Positions 24,454-34,177 are shown, counted from the first letter of the stretch. The stretch is DNA of 64,000 nucleotides from Denitrobaculum sp965225735 (GCA_965225735.1 CBDDBN010000029.1:124001-188000); one strand, 5' to 3'. Program-made: numbers and translations. The notes: generated by a model from the letters alone, not told the origin.

Positions 24454-24484
24454 ACCCGCTCCCCCTCGGAGCGGGTTTTTCTTT
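24454..24484 (+). terminator. Rho-independent terminator after creatinase
   Basis: CCCGCTCC (24455-24462) pairs with GGAGCGGG (24468-24475) around a 5-base loop and is followed directly by TTTTT. It begins 29 bases after the creatinase stop codon. Confidence 0.9.
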
Positions 24485-24552
24485 GCCGAGCGCCTTTCGG
24501 ATTCTCACAAATGTTCTTGTTATGTTCTATTTCATGAACTAATCTGGAACAG

Positions 24553-25635
24553 ATGGATGAAGCAGTCACAGCAAAGCCGAAAAAGGGACGGGGCGCCGTC
24601 GGAAACCCAAAACCGCGCTTCGATGCCGAAGAGCGTCTTTCGGTGGACGACGGCTGGGGTTCGGCCGATCCGGACGAACTGCCGCCTCTGCGAACGACGG
24701 TCTCGCCAGACAGCAGCCGGAAGGTCATCGCACGCAACGATTCTCCCGATATTCCCTTCGACCGTTCCATTAATCCCTACCGAGGTTGCGAGCATGGCTG
24801 CGTCTACTGCTTCGCCAGGCCGACACATGCCTATTTGGGTCTCTCGCCCGGTCTCGACTTCGAGACCAAACTGACCGCAAAGCACCACGCGGCGGAGCGC
24901 CTTCGGGAAGAACTCTCCAGGCCCTCCTACCGTCCCGCTTCCATGGCCTTGGGGACCAACACTGACCCCTATCAGCCCATCGAGCGGCAGTTGAAGATCA
25001 CTCGGCAGGTTTTGGAAGTTTTAGCTGAGACCAAGCACCCGCTCGGCATCGTGACCAAGTCCCACCTGGTCACCCGGGATATCGACATTCTGGCCCCGAT
25101 GGCCCGTGACGGTCTGGCGCGGGTTTATCTCTCGGTGACAACCCTGGACGCAGGGCTTGCCCGGCGTCTGGAGCCGCGCGCCAGCACACCGGCAAAACGT
25201 TTGCAAGCCATTGAGGAATTGCACCAAGCCGGCATCCCCTGTGGGGTTCTTGCGGCGCCGATGATCCCCAGTCTGAACGACCATGAACTAGAGAGTATTC
25301 TGGAGGAAGCGGCAACGCGTGGCGCCCGCTGGGGCGGCTACATCCTTTTGCGCCTGCCTTTGGAGATCAAGGAACTCTTCAACGACTGGCTCGACGCCCA
25401 TGCACCGGATCGTAAGAACCGTGTCCTCAACATTTTGCGCGAATCCCGCGGCGGTAAGCTCTATGACAGCAAGTGGGGGCAGCGCATGACCGGCAAAGGG
25501 GTTTTCGCCGACCTTTTGGCGCGACGCTTTGAGCGGGCGGCAAAACGCCTGAACCTGAATATTGAGGAGCCTAAAATCGACTGTTCGAAGTTCCAGCCAC
25601 CGGCCAAGGACCCAAGACAATTTTCACTCTTTTGA
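24553..25635 (+). CDS. PA0069-family radical SAM protein
   Basis: 360 residues. The SAM-binding cluster is C79-E-H-G-C83-V-Y-C86 (NPYRGCEHGCVYCFARP), the CX3CX2C radical-SAM motif in the context shared by spore-photoproduct-lyase-like proteins of the PA0069/Rv2578c type. Other family segments are ALGTNTDPYQPIER, IVTKSHLVTRDIDIL and GVLAAPMIPSLNDHE. The substrate of this family is not known to me. The gene stands alone: terminator upstream, convergent pentapeptide gene downstream with 32 bases between stops. The ribosome-binding site is weak, so the exact start is less certain. Confidence 0.88.
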   Translation: MDEAVTAKPKKGRGAVGNPKPRFDAEERLSVDDGWGSADPDELPPLRTTVSPDSSRKVIARNDSPDIPFDRSINPYRGCEHGCVYCFARPTHAYLGLSPGLDFETKLTAKHHAAERLREELSRPSYRPASMALGTNTDPYQPIERQLKITRQVLEVLAETKHPLGIVTKSHLVTRDIDILAPMARDGLARVYLSVTTLDAGLARRLEPRASTPAKRLQAIEELHQAGIPCGVLAAPMIPSLNDHELESILEEAATRGARWGGYILLRLPLEIKELFNDWLDAHAPDRKNRVLNILRESRGGKLYDSKWGQRMTGKGVFADLLARRFERAAKRLNLNIEEPKIDCSKFQPPAKDPRQFSLF

Positions 25636-25667
25636 GGGCACAAGCCCGGAACTGTGGACACCGGGCA

Positions 25668-27170
25668 TCAAGGACAGGGCGTTATCGAGATGTCGTCAGG
25701 CAGTTGCGTGGCAGCGTCGCCGCAAGCGGCATCGAGTTCACGCTGAACGAGGTGCTTTGTTCCTGTCAAATCGCTCCCGCTCAAGTCCGCATCGCCAAAG
25801 CGGGCGAAGTGTAAGTTGGCGTTACGAAGATCCGCTTCTCGCAAGCTACTCCCGCGCAGATCGGCATACCAAAGATCCGCGCGCCGAAAGTCCGCGGCGT
25901 CGAGCGAAGCCTGCGAGAAATTAGTGGCACGCAGAACTGCGCCTCTGAAATCCGCGCCATCCAACAAAGCCGTTTTCAGGCTTGCCCGCTCCAACTTCGC
26001 ACCCTGCAGATTTGCGGCGCGAAGATTAACCCCCGCAAGAACGGTTTCATTCAGTTCCGCTCCACGCAAATCGGCATAGAGTCGAAAGCCGATGCCTTCG
26101 ATCGGCCGCTGCGCGGTGATGGCCACTGTCGAAACGCCGATTGTCAGGAACGCCATTGCAATGGCAACGCCGATTTCAGGCAAGCGCTCGGAAGGGCGCC
26201 AGCGCGCGCGTTCGCCCAACAGGGTGGCCTTGGTGATTCTGTACATGGAACAACCCGTCCAGAAAGCGACCACGACCATGAGCGAGAGCCCCAAACTCCC
26301 CAACCAGTCATGCTTCGGCAGATAACGCAGCCAAAAGAGAAAGACCGTCAGAGGCACAAGCACCCAGGCACAGACCACCGAGATTCCGACCTGAAGCCAC
26401 CAGAGCGGCGGCCGGTTTTCAGTCAGGCGCAGCATGTAAAGACGCACCAGGCTGGTGAGCAGCCAGGGATAGGCTTTTTCCTCCAGCGAAAAGGCATCTG
26501 GAAAGAAGGCCGGCAGCTTCGCCAAGCCACGCCACAGACGCTGAAGATACATGTGCAGATAGATGTAGATTCCGAGCAGAACGACCGGGGCGGCGAGGAA
26601 GAAACCGGCAATCGGCACTTCGGTCTGGATAATCGGCAAGGGCGTCGAGGAGGCATTGACGACCAGCGCAAGATCGGTCGTCGTTGCCAGCGCCAGCCAG
26701 GCATAGACGCAACCGCCCACAACACCAAGAAAGACGCCCCGGCTGTGGCGTGAGATCTCGGCGACATAGTCGAGCCCCACAAACCTGGCCACTTCGGGTT
26801 CCACCTCGGCATCAGTGAGATCGGCCCCTGCGAGTTGCTGAACCTGAAGACCTTTGACAGGTGAGAGAGTCGCGCCACGCAGGTTTGCGTCGCGCAGATC
26901 CGCACCTGTCAGATCCGCGTTCAGAAGATAAGCATTTTCAAGATCGGCCTGGCGTAAATCCGCATCGACCAGATGCGCCTCCGGCAACCAGGCCTCTCTC
27001 AAGTCGGCCTTTTCGCCTTCCTTTGCGTCGGACTCGAGCCAGAGGCGGTGCGCCGCCAGAACCTGTTTGAGCTCGGCTGCCGTATACTCAACGGGCCTGT
27101 TACTCTTTGCTGCTTTACGGACCGACGGATCCTGATCCTGGTGATCCGGCCGATGAAGTTGTTCGACCAT
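25668..27170 (-). CDS. Membrane protein with two pentapeptide-repeat domains
   Basis: 500 residues from the ATG at 27170, supported by GGAG six bases upstream. N-terminal pentapeptide repeats (about 55-125) read A-D-L-x-x style: LREAWLPEAHLVDADLRQAD, then NADLTGADLRDANLRG. About four membrane segments follow between residues 145 and 355 (for example GVFLGVVGGCVYAWLALATT and VCAWVLVPLTVFLFWL). A second repeat block (about 370-480) includes ANLQGAKLERASLKTALLDG and ADLRGSSLREADLRNANLHF. Two right-handed quadrilateral helices on the same side of the membrane are implied. The role is unknown. Confidence 0.85.
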   Translation of the reverse strand: MVEQLHRPDHQDQDPSVRKAAKSNRPVEYTAAELKQVLAAHRLWLESDAKEGEKADLREAWLPEAHLVDADLRQADLENAYLLNADLTGADLRDANLRGATLSPVKGLQVQQLAGADLTDAEVEPEVARFVGLDYVAEISRHSRGVFLGVVGGCVYAWLALATTTDLALVVNASSTPLPIIQTEVPIAGFFLAAPVVLLGIYIYLHMYLQRLWRGLAKLPAFFPDAFSLEEKAYPWLLTSLVRLYMLRLTENRPPLWWLQVGISVVCAWVLVPLTVFLFWLRYLPKHDWLGSLGLSLMVVVAFWTGCSMYRITKATLLGERARWRPSERLPEIGVAIAMAFLTIGVSTVAITAQRPIEGIGFRLYADLRGAELNETVLAGVNLRAANLQGAKLERASLKTALLDGADFRGAVLRATNFSQASLDAADFRRADLWYADLRGSSLREADLRNANLHFARFGDADLSGSDLTGTKHLVQRELDAACGDAATQLPDDISITPCP

Positions 27171-27261
27171 CCTGCACTCCGGAACATCCCCCAATTGAGA
27201 AGAGACTAGCTTATCTCGGGAGAACGCGCAGCGATCTTCGGTTGTGGCTGGAAATGATCCG

Positions 27262-28200
27262 CTAGGATTTCAGCAGTTCAGGCATCACTTCGCCCATGCG
27301 CTCGAAGGGTGAAACCCGTCCGGTCAGGCGCAGATCGCCCGCACGGCGCAGACCTTCCCGGCCGAAGCGATCCCGGACCGCCGCGCGCAGCCAGACCTCC
27401 GCCTGCGTGTGTCTCGTGGTCTGCAGGCGTCCCGTTTCTTGAAGAAAAGCAAAGTGCCCATCCAGGGCCGCAACGAAAGCATCGATCCCTTCCCGCTCCG
27501 CCGCGGCAACCGACATGACCGCCACCGGCCATTCCTCCTGCCCGCCGTCGGAAAGAGAGAGAGCGCCTTTCAGATCGGCAAGCGCCCGCTGGGCTGTCTT
27601 GCCCATGTCGGCCTTCGTGACCAGGGCGATATGGGGAATCTCGACGATCCCCGCCTTCATGAACTGCAGGGAATCGCCCGAACCGGGCTGCACACAGAAT
27701 ACGACACTATCGGCAACGCTCGCCACGTCGGTTTCGGACTGTCCAACCCCAACGGTCTCGATCAATACGATGTCGAACACTGCCCGCATCAAAACCATTG
27801 CGGCAATGGTCAAATCTGCCAGACCACCCAGCCTGTCCCGGGCCGCCATGGAGCGCACGAAAACACCTTCGTCGACAGTCTCGCGGGACAAACGAACCCG
27901 GTCGCCGAGCAGCGCACCGCCGGAGCGCGTTGAGGAAGGATCGACAGCGATGACACCGACGGTCCGGCTGTCGCTGCGCAGAGCCTCGATCAAGGCGCCC
28001 ATCAGAGTCGACTTTCCGACTCCAGGCGGTCCCGTCAACCCAATCACATGGGCCCTGGGCGCGTGGTAGGCCTCCGTCAGGAGCGCAAGGGTTTCGGGCG
28101 CATCCGGGCGTCGTTCGAGCTGCGCCAGGGCGCGCGCCAGCCCGGCTTTCCCGCCCGATGCGACGTCCCGGAGCAAAATGATGTTACCGGCAGCATTCAT
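27262..28200 (-). CDS. meaB: MeaB/ArgK-type G3E GTPase (methylmalonyl-CoA mutase chaperone)
   Basis: 312 residues. The P-loop GLTGPPGVGKST (about 54-65), GVIAVDPSSTRSGGALLGDR, the Walker B region DIVLIETVGVGQSE and the NKxD-type specificity motif VTKAD are typical of MeaB. These GTPases protect and reload the cobalamin enzyme methylmalonyl-CoA mutase. No mutase gene is in the window, so the partner must be elsewhere. It follows a gamma-glutamyltransferase gene by 89 bases on the same strand. Other cobalamin use in the window is MetH. Confidence 0.92.
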   Translation of the reverse strand: MNAAGNIILLRDVASGGKAGLARALAQLERRPDAPETLALLTEAYHAPRAHVIGLTGPPGVGKSTLMGALIEALRSDSRTVGVIAVDPSSTRSGGALLGDRVRLSRETVDEGVFVRSMAARDRLGGLADLTIAAMVLMRAVFDIVLIETVGVGQSETDVASVADSVVFCVQPGSGDSLQFMKAGIVEIPHIALVTKADMGKTAQRALADLKGALSLSDGGQEEWPVAVMSVAAAEREGIDAFVAALDGHFAFLQETGRLQTTRHTQAEVWLRAAVRDRFGREGLRRAGDLRLTGRVSPFERMGEVMPELLKS

Positions 28201-28289
28201 GAAGCGCAGTTGGCCTCGCCATCTGCCCTACGTCAAGCCCCGTCCGAACTGCTCAGACAAGGATTTCATGGACTGTGTCGGTCACACCA

Positions 28290-30089
28290 TCAGTCGCCAA
28301 GCACCGTTCCTTCGCGGCGGGGGTCGGCGCCGCCGACAAGGCCATCTTTCGTAATGACAATGCCATGCAGGCCGCTGTTGAGATCCCGGATCTTGACCTC
28401 ATGCCCAAGCGCTTCCAGCGCCTCTTTGTAGCCTGCGGCTTCCGTCCCCTCCTCAAGGTCTGTCGCGCCGTTGCGATTGACAAAATGGCCCAGGTCGATC
28501 GCCTGCTGGATATCCATGTCCCAATCGAGAACCGCAACCAGGGTCTTGGCCACATAGTTGATGATCCGGCTGCCACCCGGCGAACCGATCAGCAGCGTCG
28601 GTTCTCCCGATGCATCGAACACCATCGTCGGCGCCATCGAACTGCGCGGACGCTTGCCGCCTTCGACCCGGTTAGCGATGGGCTTGCCATCCTTTTCCGG
28701 CGTGCGCGAGAAATCGGTCAGCTCGTTGTTCAGCAAGAAGCCACGAACCATCACGCGACTGCCGAAACCGGTCTCGATTGTCGTGGTCATGGAAACCGCA
28801 TTGCCATAGCTATCTCGGATCACGAAGTGGCTGGTGCCTGGCCGCTCCAGGGTCTCGTCCGGCGAGCGCAGAGCCGCATCTTTCCAGGGAGGAGACCCGG
28901 CCTCCGCTTTTCCCATGGCGCCATCGCGTTTGATCAGCGCGGCCCTGCTTGCCAGATAGTCCGGATCCAACAGGCCTTTGGTCGGCATCTTCACGAAGTC
29001 GCTGTCAGCCATATAAAGCCCGCGGTCGGCGTAGGCCAGCTTACCGGCTTCGGCAAAGAGATGGGCTGCCTCCGGTCCCGGCCCCATCGCCGGGAGATCG
29101 AAGTGACTGAGCATGCTCAGGATCTGGCCGACGGTAAGACCGCCCGAGGTCGGCGGTCCCATGCCGCAGACCTTGTGAGCGCGATAGTCCGCGCAAACCG
29201 GTGCCCGCTGCTTCACTTCATAGTTGGCGAAGTCCTCAAGCGTTAGAATTCCTGGATTCTCGGTCGTCGCCTGAACCGCCGAGACAATATCCTTGGCGAT
29301 GTCGCCTTTGTAGAAGGCATCGGCGCCCCCCGCAGCCACCGTCTTCAAAGTTGCGGCGAACTCCGGATTCTTCAAAAGGCTCCCCGCTTTCTTGGGCTGA
29401 CCGTCTTCCTCAAAGAAGTAAGCCCTCGCCACCGGGAATTTGTTCAGGCCCTTTTCCTGAGCACGCGCGATCGACGCCGCCAAGCGCGGCGAGATTTCGA
29501 AACCCTTTTCCGCAAGTTCGATTGTCGGCTGGAAAAGATCGCTCCAGGCCGTCTTGCCATGTTTGGAATGCGCAGCTTCCAGCAACCGCAAAGTACCGGG
29601 CACGCCGACAGACCGCCCACCGATGACCGCTTCCCAGAAGCCCTTCGGTGTTCCGTCCGGCTTGAGGAAGTATTCGGGTGTTGCGGCCGCAGGTGCTGTT
29701 TCCCGCCCGTCATAGGTCTCCAAGGTCTTCGAGCCGGCATCCCAATAGAGCAGGAAGGCACCACCGCCGATACCGGAGGATTGCGGTTCCACCAGGTTGA
29801 GCATCAACTGCACCGCAACCGCTGCGTCCATGGCCATCCCACCGGCTTTAAGAACGTCATAACCCGCCTGCGTCGCCAGGGGATTCGCAGCTGACACCAT
29901 AAAGCTCGATGATTTGACCGATTCCTTGACCGTACGGCCCGTACCGCTCTCGGGTTGCGGGTCCTGTGCAAATACACCGCTGGCCGGCAGCAAGAGCAGA
30001 GTCGCCAAGGCGGCCGCGGTGAAACGGCCCGGAGCTCTCTTCCCCACCGAAAAAATCTTCTGACTGAGCGAAGCCTGTCTTACCGTCAT
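28290..30089 (-). CDS. ggt: Gamma-glutamyltransferase, exported
   Basis: 599 residues. A long N-terminal region with a hydrophobic core (FTAAALATLLLLPASGVFAQ) is a signal peptide cleaved near residue 42. GGT is made as a proenzyme that cuts itself before a threonine. The nucleophile here is Thr419 in RPGTSHFVIRD, followed downstream by SSMAPTMVFD and GSPGGSRIINYV of the small subunit. It cleaves the gamma-glutamyl bond of glutathione and related peptides in the periplasm. A second, shorter GGT-like gene lies 162 bases upstream in tandem. Length and motifs are normal for the family. Confidence 0.93.
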   Translation of the reverse strand: MTVRQASLSQKIFSVGKRAPGRFTAAALATLLLLPASGVFAQDPQPESGTGRTVKESVKSSSFMVSAANPLATQAGYDVLKAGGMAMDAAVAVQLMLNLVEPQSSGIGGGAFLLYWDAGSKTLETYDGRETAPAAATPEYFLKPDGTPKGFWEAVIGGRSVGVPGTLRLLEAAHSKHGKTAWSDLFQPTIELAEKGFEISPRLAASIARAQEKGLNKFPVARAYFFEEDGQPKKAGSLLKNPEFAATLKTVAAGGADAFYKGDIAKDIVSAVQATTENPGILTLEDFANYEVKQRAPVCADYRAHKVCGMGPPTSGGLTVGQILSMLSHFDLPAMGPGPEAAHLFAEAGKLAYADRGLYMADSDFVKMPTKGLLDPDYLASRAALIKRDGAMGKAEAGSPPWKDAALRSPDETLERPGTSHFVIRDSYGNAVSMTTTIETGFGSRVMVRGFLLNNELTDFSRTPEKDGKPIANRVEGGKRPRSSMAPTMVFDASGEPTLLIGSPGGSRIINYVAKTLVAVLDWDMDIQQAIDLGHFVNRNGATDLEEGTEAAGYKEALEALGHEVKIRDLNSGLHGIVITKDGLVGGADPRREGTVLGD

Positions 30090-30251
30090 AATGCCAACCT
30101 CCTGAAACTGATCGATCTTCGTTGACCGCCGACCCGTTAGTTTTTCATAGATGGGCAGGCTTGTCAGTGACAGGATTCGCCGTTCGCGAGTAATTCATTC
30201 GGCTCCACATCCCTCGAGACTCTCAATGGGAATGCAGACGCCGAGACAGCT

Positions 30252-31805
30252 CTACAGGACCCGTGCCGCGCCGCCGCGCCGCGGGTCGCCCGCAGCGGAA
30301 AGCTTCCCATCCGCCTCTCGGCCGACCGAATGAACGCCGCCGAAGAAGAGGTTGTGTTCGGGCCAATCGAGGGATCGCTCAACGAAATCCGCCAGAGCTG
30401 ACAGATCCGGCTTTGGTAAACCGCCTTCGAAATTTGCCACGCCGCTTTCGACGTGCAGCCTCGGCGCTTCGACAGCCTCCCGCAGTGAGAGCCGATGATC
30501 GAGGAGATTGATCAGCACCTGGAGGATGGCGGTGCGGATCCGGTTGGAACCGCCCGAGCCGAGACCGATGAGGCTGCCATCGTCCCGATGCGCCACGGTT
30601 GGCGCCATCATTGAGGACATGCGGCGACCTTCGCGCCATCCTGCCATCCCGCCCGGGTTGAGATCTTCTTCCCCCAACATGTTATTCGGCATGATCCCTG
30701 TGCTAGGCAGGATGTAACCACAACCTTCGCCGTTCGATAGAGACATGGCCGCCACATTGCCCTGCGCATCCACCACACTGATATGGGTGGTGCCGTGCGG
30801 CGCCGGTGGCGCCTCGGCGACTTCCTTGCGGTATCGGCCCAAAAGATCCGGCGCATAGAGCCGCTTTACGGCCTCCCCGTCTGCTTCGAGGCTTTCATCC
30901 AATGCAGTCTCAATCCGCGCCTGATTGGTCAGCGCCATCACCTGCGCCAGCGCGGCCACGGCATCGCTGGCAGACAGTTTCTCCAGCCCAGCGGAAGACA
31001 GCAGTTCCAGCGCAAATCCGATCAGAATGCCACCTGCGGACGGCGGTGGATTGGTCAGGATCTCTACATCCTTGTAGCGCCGGACAATCGGTTTACGCAG
31101 CTCGACCTCATAGCCGGTCAGGTCTTCTGCCGTCAGGTGGCCGCCGCGATCCCGGCAGGCATCGAGCAGTTTCCGGGCGATATCGCCATCGCCGTAGAAC
31201 AGACGCTCGCCCTCGGCGAGCAGGGCCTCAAAGCTGTCGGCAAGATCGGGCTGCCGCAGGACATCACCCTGGCCCAGGAGCTTACCCTTGCCGTCCGTGT
31301 AGAGCGCGCGCGCCTCCGGCTCCGCGACAAGAATAGGCGATACGACCTCGATGAGATAAGCATCCACCGCGCGCAGCTCCACACCCGCCCGTGCCTGGCG
31401 GATGGCCGGCTCCAGAATACGTTTGAGCGGCAGGCTACCGAGATCGCGATGGATCCGGAACAGTCCCTTGACCTGGCCAGGGACGGAGGTCGCGCCGAGA
31501 CCGATGTGGAACTCCTGTGTCGCGGTGCCAAAATCCGCGTGAATCGGATAGTAGGAGGTTTCTTCGGCTGCGCGCTTGCGTTTGGGGGTATCGACAAAAA
31601 AGTCATATAAACCGACATCGCCGTCCGCGCGGCGCGCCAGAAGGAAACCGCCACCACCGAGCGAAGAGAGAATGGGCTCCGCGACGCAGGATGCACAGAG
31701 GCCGGCAAGTACGGCATCGAAGGCATTTCCACCTTCAATGAGGATTTCTTCAACTGCAGCAGCGGTGACCGGGTGCCCGCAAGCAACGGCGCCGTGATTG
31801 CTCAT
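30252..31805 (-). CDS. Gamma-glutamyltransferase family protein, cytoplasmic type
   Basis: 517 residues, starting directly with the catalytic fold (MSNHGAVACGHPVTAAAVEE), with no signal peptide. The autoprocessing nucleophile is Thr339 in PHGTTHISVVDAQGN. Small-subunit motifs are SSMMAPTVAHRDDGSLIGLG and GSGGSNRIRTAILQVL. The missing signal sequence and low similarity to the adjacent exported GGT suggest a different substrate, possibly a gamma-glutamylated amine or an acylated small molecule taken up by the cell. The family also includes cephalosporin/glutaryl acylase relatives. It is upstream of ggt on the same strand. Confidence 0.87.
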   Translation of the reverse strand: MSNHGAVACGHPVTAAAVEEILIEGGNAFDAVLAGLCASCVAEPILSSLGGGGFLLARRADGDVGLYDFFVDTPKRKRAAEETSYYPIHADFGTATQEFHIGLGATSVPGQVKGLFRIHRDLGSLPLKRILEPAIRQARAGVELRAVDAYLIEVVSPILVAEPEARALYTDGKGKLLGQGDVLRQPDLADSFEALLAEGERLFYGDGDIARKLLDACRDRGGHLTAEDLTGYEVELRKPIVRRYKDVEILTNPPPSAGGILIGFALELLSSAGLEKLSASDAVAALAQVMALTNQARIETALDESLEADGEAVKRLYAPDLLGRYRKEVAEAPPAPHGTTHISVVDAQGNVAAMSLSNGEGCGYILPSTGIMPNNMLGEEDLNPGGMAGWREGRRMSSMMAPTVAHRDDGSLIGLGSGGSNRIRTAILQVLINLLDHRLSLREAVEAPRLHVESGVANFEGGLPKPDLSALADFVERSLDWPEHNLFFGGVHSVGREADGKLSAAGDPRRGGAARVL

Positions 31806-32019
31806 TGTCTTTTTCCACCCCAGGTCAGTCGCCCTCGATCATGCCGGTTCTAGGCATGAGGCGGCCGGTCTTCTGGCATGTTCGTGACCAGATGTCGAGC
31901 CCCGCGTCGAGGCTAAACGCCGCATTATCGCCACGTTTGCTCCCTAGGTTATAGGCTCGTATAATTGCGCAGCATCCGCCCCATCGGCGTTTTGTCCTAT
32001 CCAGGAAAGGGTTCTTTAC

Positions 32020-32292
32020 ATGCGTCGCGGATTATCGGCCTTCGGCCTTTCAGCCTGTCTTCTGATTTCTTCGATGTCTGTGGCGACCGCCGAAGAAGAG
32101 AAGGATCCGAGCGAACTGGCGCGGGAAAGCATTGAGCTGATGATGCGTTCCCTGAACGTGCTGATCGACCGGATCCCGCAGTATGAGTTGCCGGAAATCA
32201 ATGAGAACGGCGATATCATTATTCGGCGGAAGCGCAGCGCTGGCGAGACCGAGCCAGAGGAAAACCCGGAGCTGGGAAAAACCCGCATCTAA
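32020..32292 (+). CDS. Small exported protein of unknown function
   Basis: 90 residues. A signal peptide (GLSAFGLSACLLISSMSVAT) is followed by a cleavage site near AEEE. The mature part is short, acidic and helical (SELARESIELMMRSLNVLID), then RIPQYELPEINENGDIIIRR and a charged tail. AGGAAAGGG precedes the ATG. I recognise the pattern ELPEINENGDIIIRRK as recurring in alphaproteobacterial small periplasmic proteins, but no function is known. It precedes an amidase gene by 142 bases on the same strand. Confidence 0.72.
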   Translation: MRRGLSAFGLSACLLISSMSVATAEEEKDPSELARESIELMMRSLNVLIDRIPQYELPEINENGDIIIRRKRSAGETEPEENPELGKTRI

Positions 32293-32434
32293 GCCGACTG
32301 AGCGCCGTTTCGCGCCAAGATCCAATCCTGAAAATCTGAGACAGCCTCTCACTTGGGTGTGTACGGCTTGACAGTTCGCGCGATTGGCGGAAGCTGGCGC
32401 GATCCGCAAAGCTTTCCAAACAAGGATGCGCGTT

Positions 32435-33652
32435 ATGATCGACAGCCTGGGCGCTTTCGTGCCGGAGAGCCAAGTCAACATAGCCGGGGCCGATGACGGA
32501 CCTCTGCGCGGTCTCACCTTTGCGGCCAAAGACATTTTTGATATTGCCGGTCATGTCACCGGATGCGGCAATCCGGACTGGGCCCGCAGCCATGCGGCGG
32601 CGACGCAAACCTCTCCCGCCGTTCAACGGTTGCTCGATGCCGGCGCCTATCTGGTTGGCAAGACCATCACCGACGAGCTGGCCTACAGCTTGAACGGACA
32701 GAACCACCACTACGGCACGCCGTCCAATGTCAATGCACCGGGCCGCATTCCCGGCGGCTCCTCAAGCGGGTCCGCCTCCGCGGTCGCCGGCGGCTTGGTC
32801 GATACCGCGCTCGGCAGCGACACCGGCGGCTCCATCCGCACACCTGGCAGCTATTGCGGTCTCTACGGTCTGCGGCCGACCCACGGCCGGATATCACTCG
32901 ACAATGTCATGCCCCTGGCCCCTTCCTTCGATACCTGTGGGTGGTTTGCCCGCGACGCCGAAGTACTGCGCCGAGTTGGCGAGGTTCTCTTTGATGAGCA
33001 GGCCGAAGCTGCTTCAGCACCCACCCGTCTTTTAATCGCCGAAGACGCCTTCGCACTCGCGGAGCCCCCGGTCCGCAAGGCAATGGAGACCTGGGTTCAA
33101 AAGCTCGAAGCCCGTCTGAGCCCGGCAGAAGCTGTCGTCATCGGCGAACCTGGCGGCGGCCTCGCCGAATGGATGTGGCGCTTTCGGAAAATCCAGGCGC
33201 ACGAGATCTGGCAGGTTCACGGAGCCTGGATCGAAGAGCAGAATCCCAGCTTCGGGCCAGAAATCGCCGAACGCTTTGCCTGGGCTCAATCGGTAGGGAG
33301 CGATGAAGCAGAAGAAGCAAGCGCCGCGAGGCGGGACTTTACCGCACGCATTGATGCCATGATATCCGAGGGCACAATCCTCTGTTTGCCGACCACACCG
33401 GGCATTGCACCCCTGGCATCGGCGAGCAGCGAGGCTCTGCTCGAACATCGCGGCAGCGTTCTCAGTCTCAATTCGATTGCCGGCTTAAGTGGTCTGCCGC
33501 AAGTCACGCTGCCCTTGTGCAGCATTTCTGGTTGCCCCGTCGGTCTCTCGCTAATTGCGAGCCGAAACGCGGACCTTTCGCTGCTTTCCTTTGCCGAAGC
33601 CTTTACCCGCGACTTGAACGATCCCTCTGCCGAGCCACGATTCGGACTCTAG
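32435..33652 (+). CDS. Amidase (amidase-signature family)
   Basis: 405 residues from the ATG at 32435, which has AAGGA eight bases upstream; two earlier in-frame starts lack one. The Ser-cisSer-Lys triad is visible: Lys32 (FAAKDIFD), Ser109 in the GGSSSGSA motif, and the nucleophile Ser133 in GSDTGGSIRTPGSYCG. The 24-residue Ser-Ser spacing is that of the family. It hydrolyses a carboxamide. The GSYCGLYGLRPTHGRIS region resembles the AMI1/indole-acetamide-hydrolase branch, but the substrate is open. No signal peptide, so cytoplasmic. It is convergent with apt (9 bases between stops). Confidence 0.88.
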   Translation: MIDSLGAFVPESQVNIAGADDGPLRGLTFAAKDIFDIAGHVTGCGNPDWARSHAAATQTSPAVQRLLDAGAYLVGKTITDELAYSLNGQNHHYGTPSNVNAPGRIPGGSSSGSASAVAGGLVDTALGSDTGGSIRTPGSYCGLYGLRPTHGRISLDNVMPLAPSFDTCGWFARDAEVLRRVGEVLFDEQAEAASAPTRLLIAEDAFALAEPPVRKAMETWVQKLEARLSPAEAVVIGEPGGGLAEWMWRFRKIQAHEIWQVHGAWIEEQNPSFGPEIAERFAWAQSVGSDEAEEASAARRDFTARIDAMISEGTILCLPTTPGIAPLASASSEALLEHRGSVLSLNSIAGLSGLPQVTLPLCSISGCPVGLSLIASRNADLSLLSFAEAFTRDLNDPSAEPRFGL

Positions 33653-33661
33653 AGCGCCGTT

Positions 33662-34177
33662 TTAGTCGTCGTACTGGATGAGGGTCGTAACCGGCATATC
33701 GAGCCCTTCCCGCCCCTTCAAAAAAGTCAGCTCGATGATGCAGGCCGCCGCCCGCACGTCGGCGCCGCTCTGGCGCAGCAGTTCCGCCGCGGCTTTCATG
33801 GTGCCGCCCGTTGCCAATAGATCGTCCAGCAGCACAACACGCTGCCCCGGATGGAAAGCATCGGCCTGCACCTCGATAGTGTCCGTGCCGTATTCCAGGT
33901 CGTAGGTGTAGGGAATGGTCTCGCCCGGCAGCTTGCCCTTTTTCCGCACCATGGCAAAGCCAAGCCCCAGCTTCAGCGCAAGGGGCGCGGCGACCAGAAA
34001 TCCACGCGACTCGATGCCTGCCAGGATATCCGGTTTGTGTTCCATAATGGCGTCGGCCAGACGATCGACCGTTGCCTGCCAGGCCTGCGGATGGGCCAAA
34101 AGCGTTGAGATATCGTAGAAAAGGATCCCTGGTTTCGGAAAATCTGGGATGGAGCGGATGTGTTGCTTGAGATCCAT
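33662..34177 (-). CDS. apt: Adenine phosphoribosyltransferase
   Basis: 171 residues, full length. It salvages adenine by making AMP from adenine and PRPP. The PRPP loop VVLLDDLLATGGTMKAA, the N-terminal FPKPGILFYDISTLLAHP and IESRGFLVAAPLALKLGLGF are the family hallmarks. The gene stands alone on the minus strand, convergent with the amidase gene. Confidence 0.95.
   Translation of the reverse strand: MDLKQHIRSIPDFPKPGILFYDISTLLAHPQAWQATVDRLADAIMEHKPDILAGIESRGFLVAAPLALKLGLGFAMVRKKGKLPGETIPYTYDLEYGTDTIEVQADAFHPGQRVVLLDDLLATGGTMKAAAELLRQSGADVRAAACIIELTFLKGREGLDMPVTTLIQYDD

Noticed and set aside
27262..28200. ArgK arginine-transport kinase function for the MeaB gene
   Set aside because: The motifs are those of G3E GTPases acting on cobalamin enzymes. 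The ArgK name is historical.
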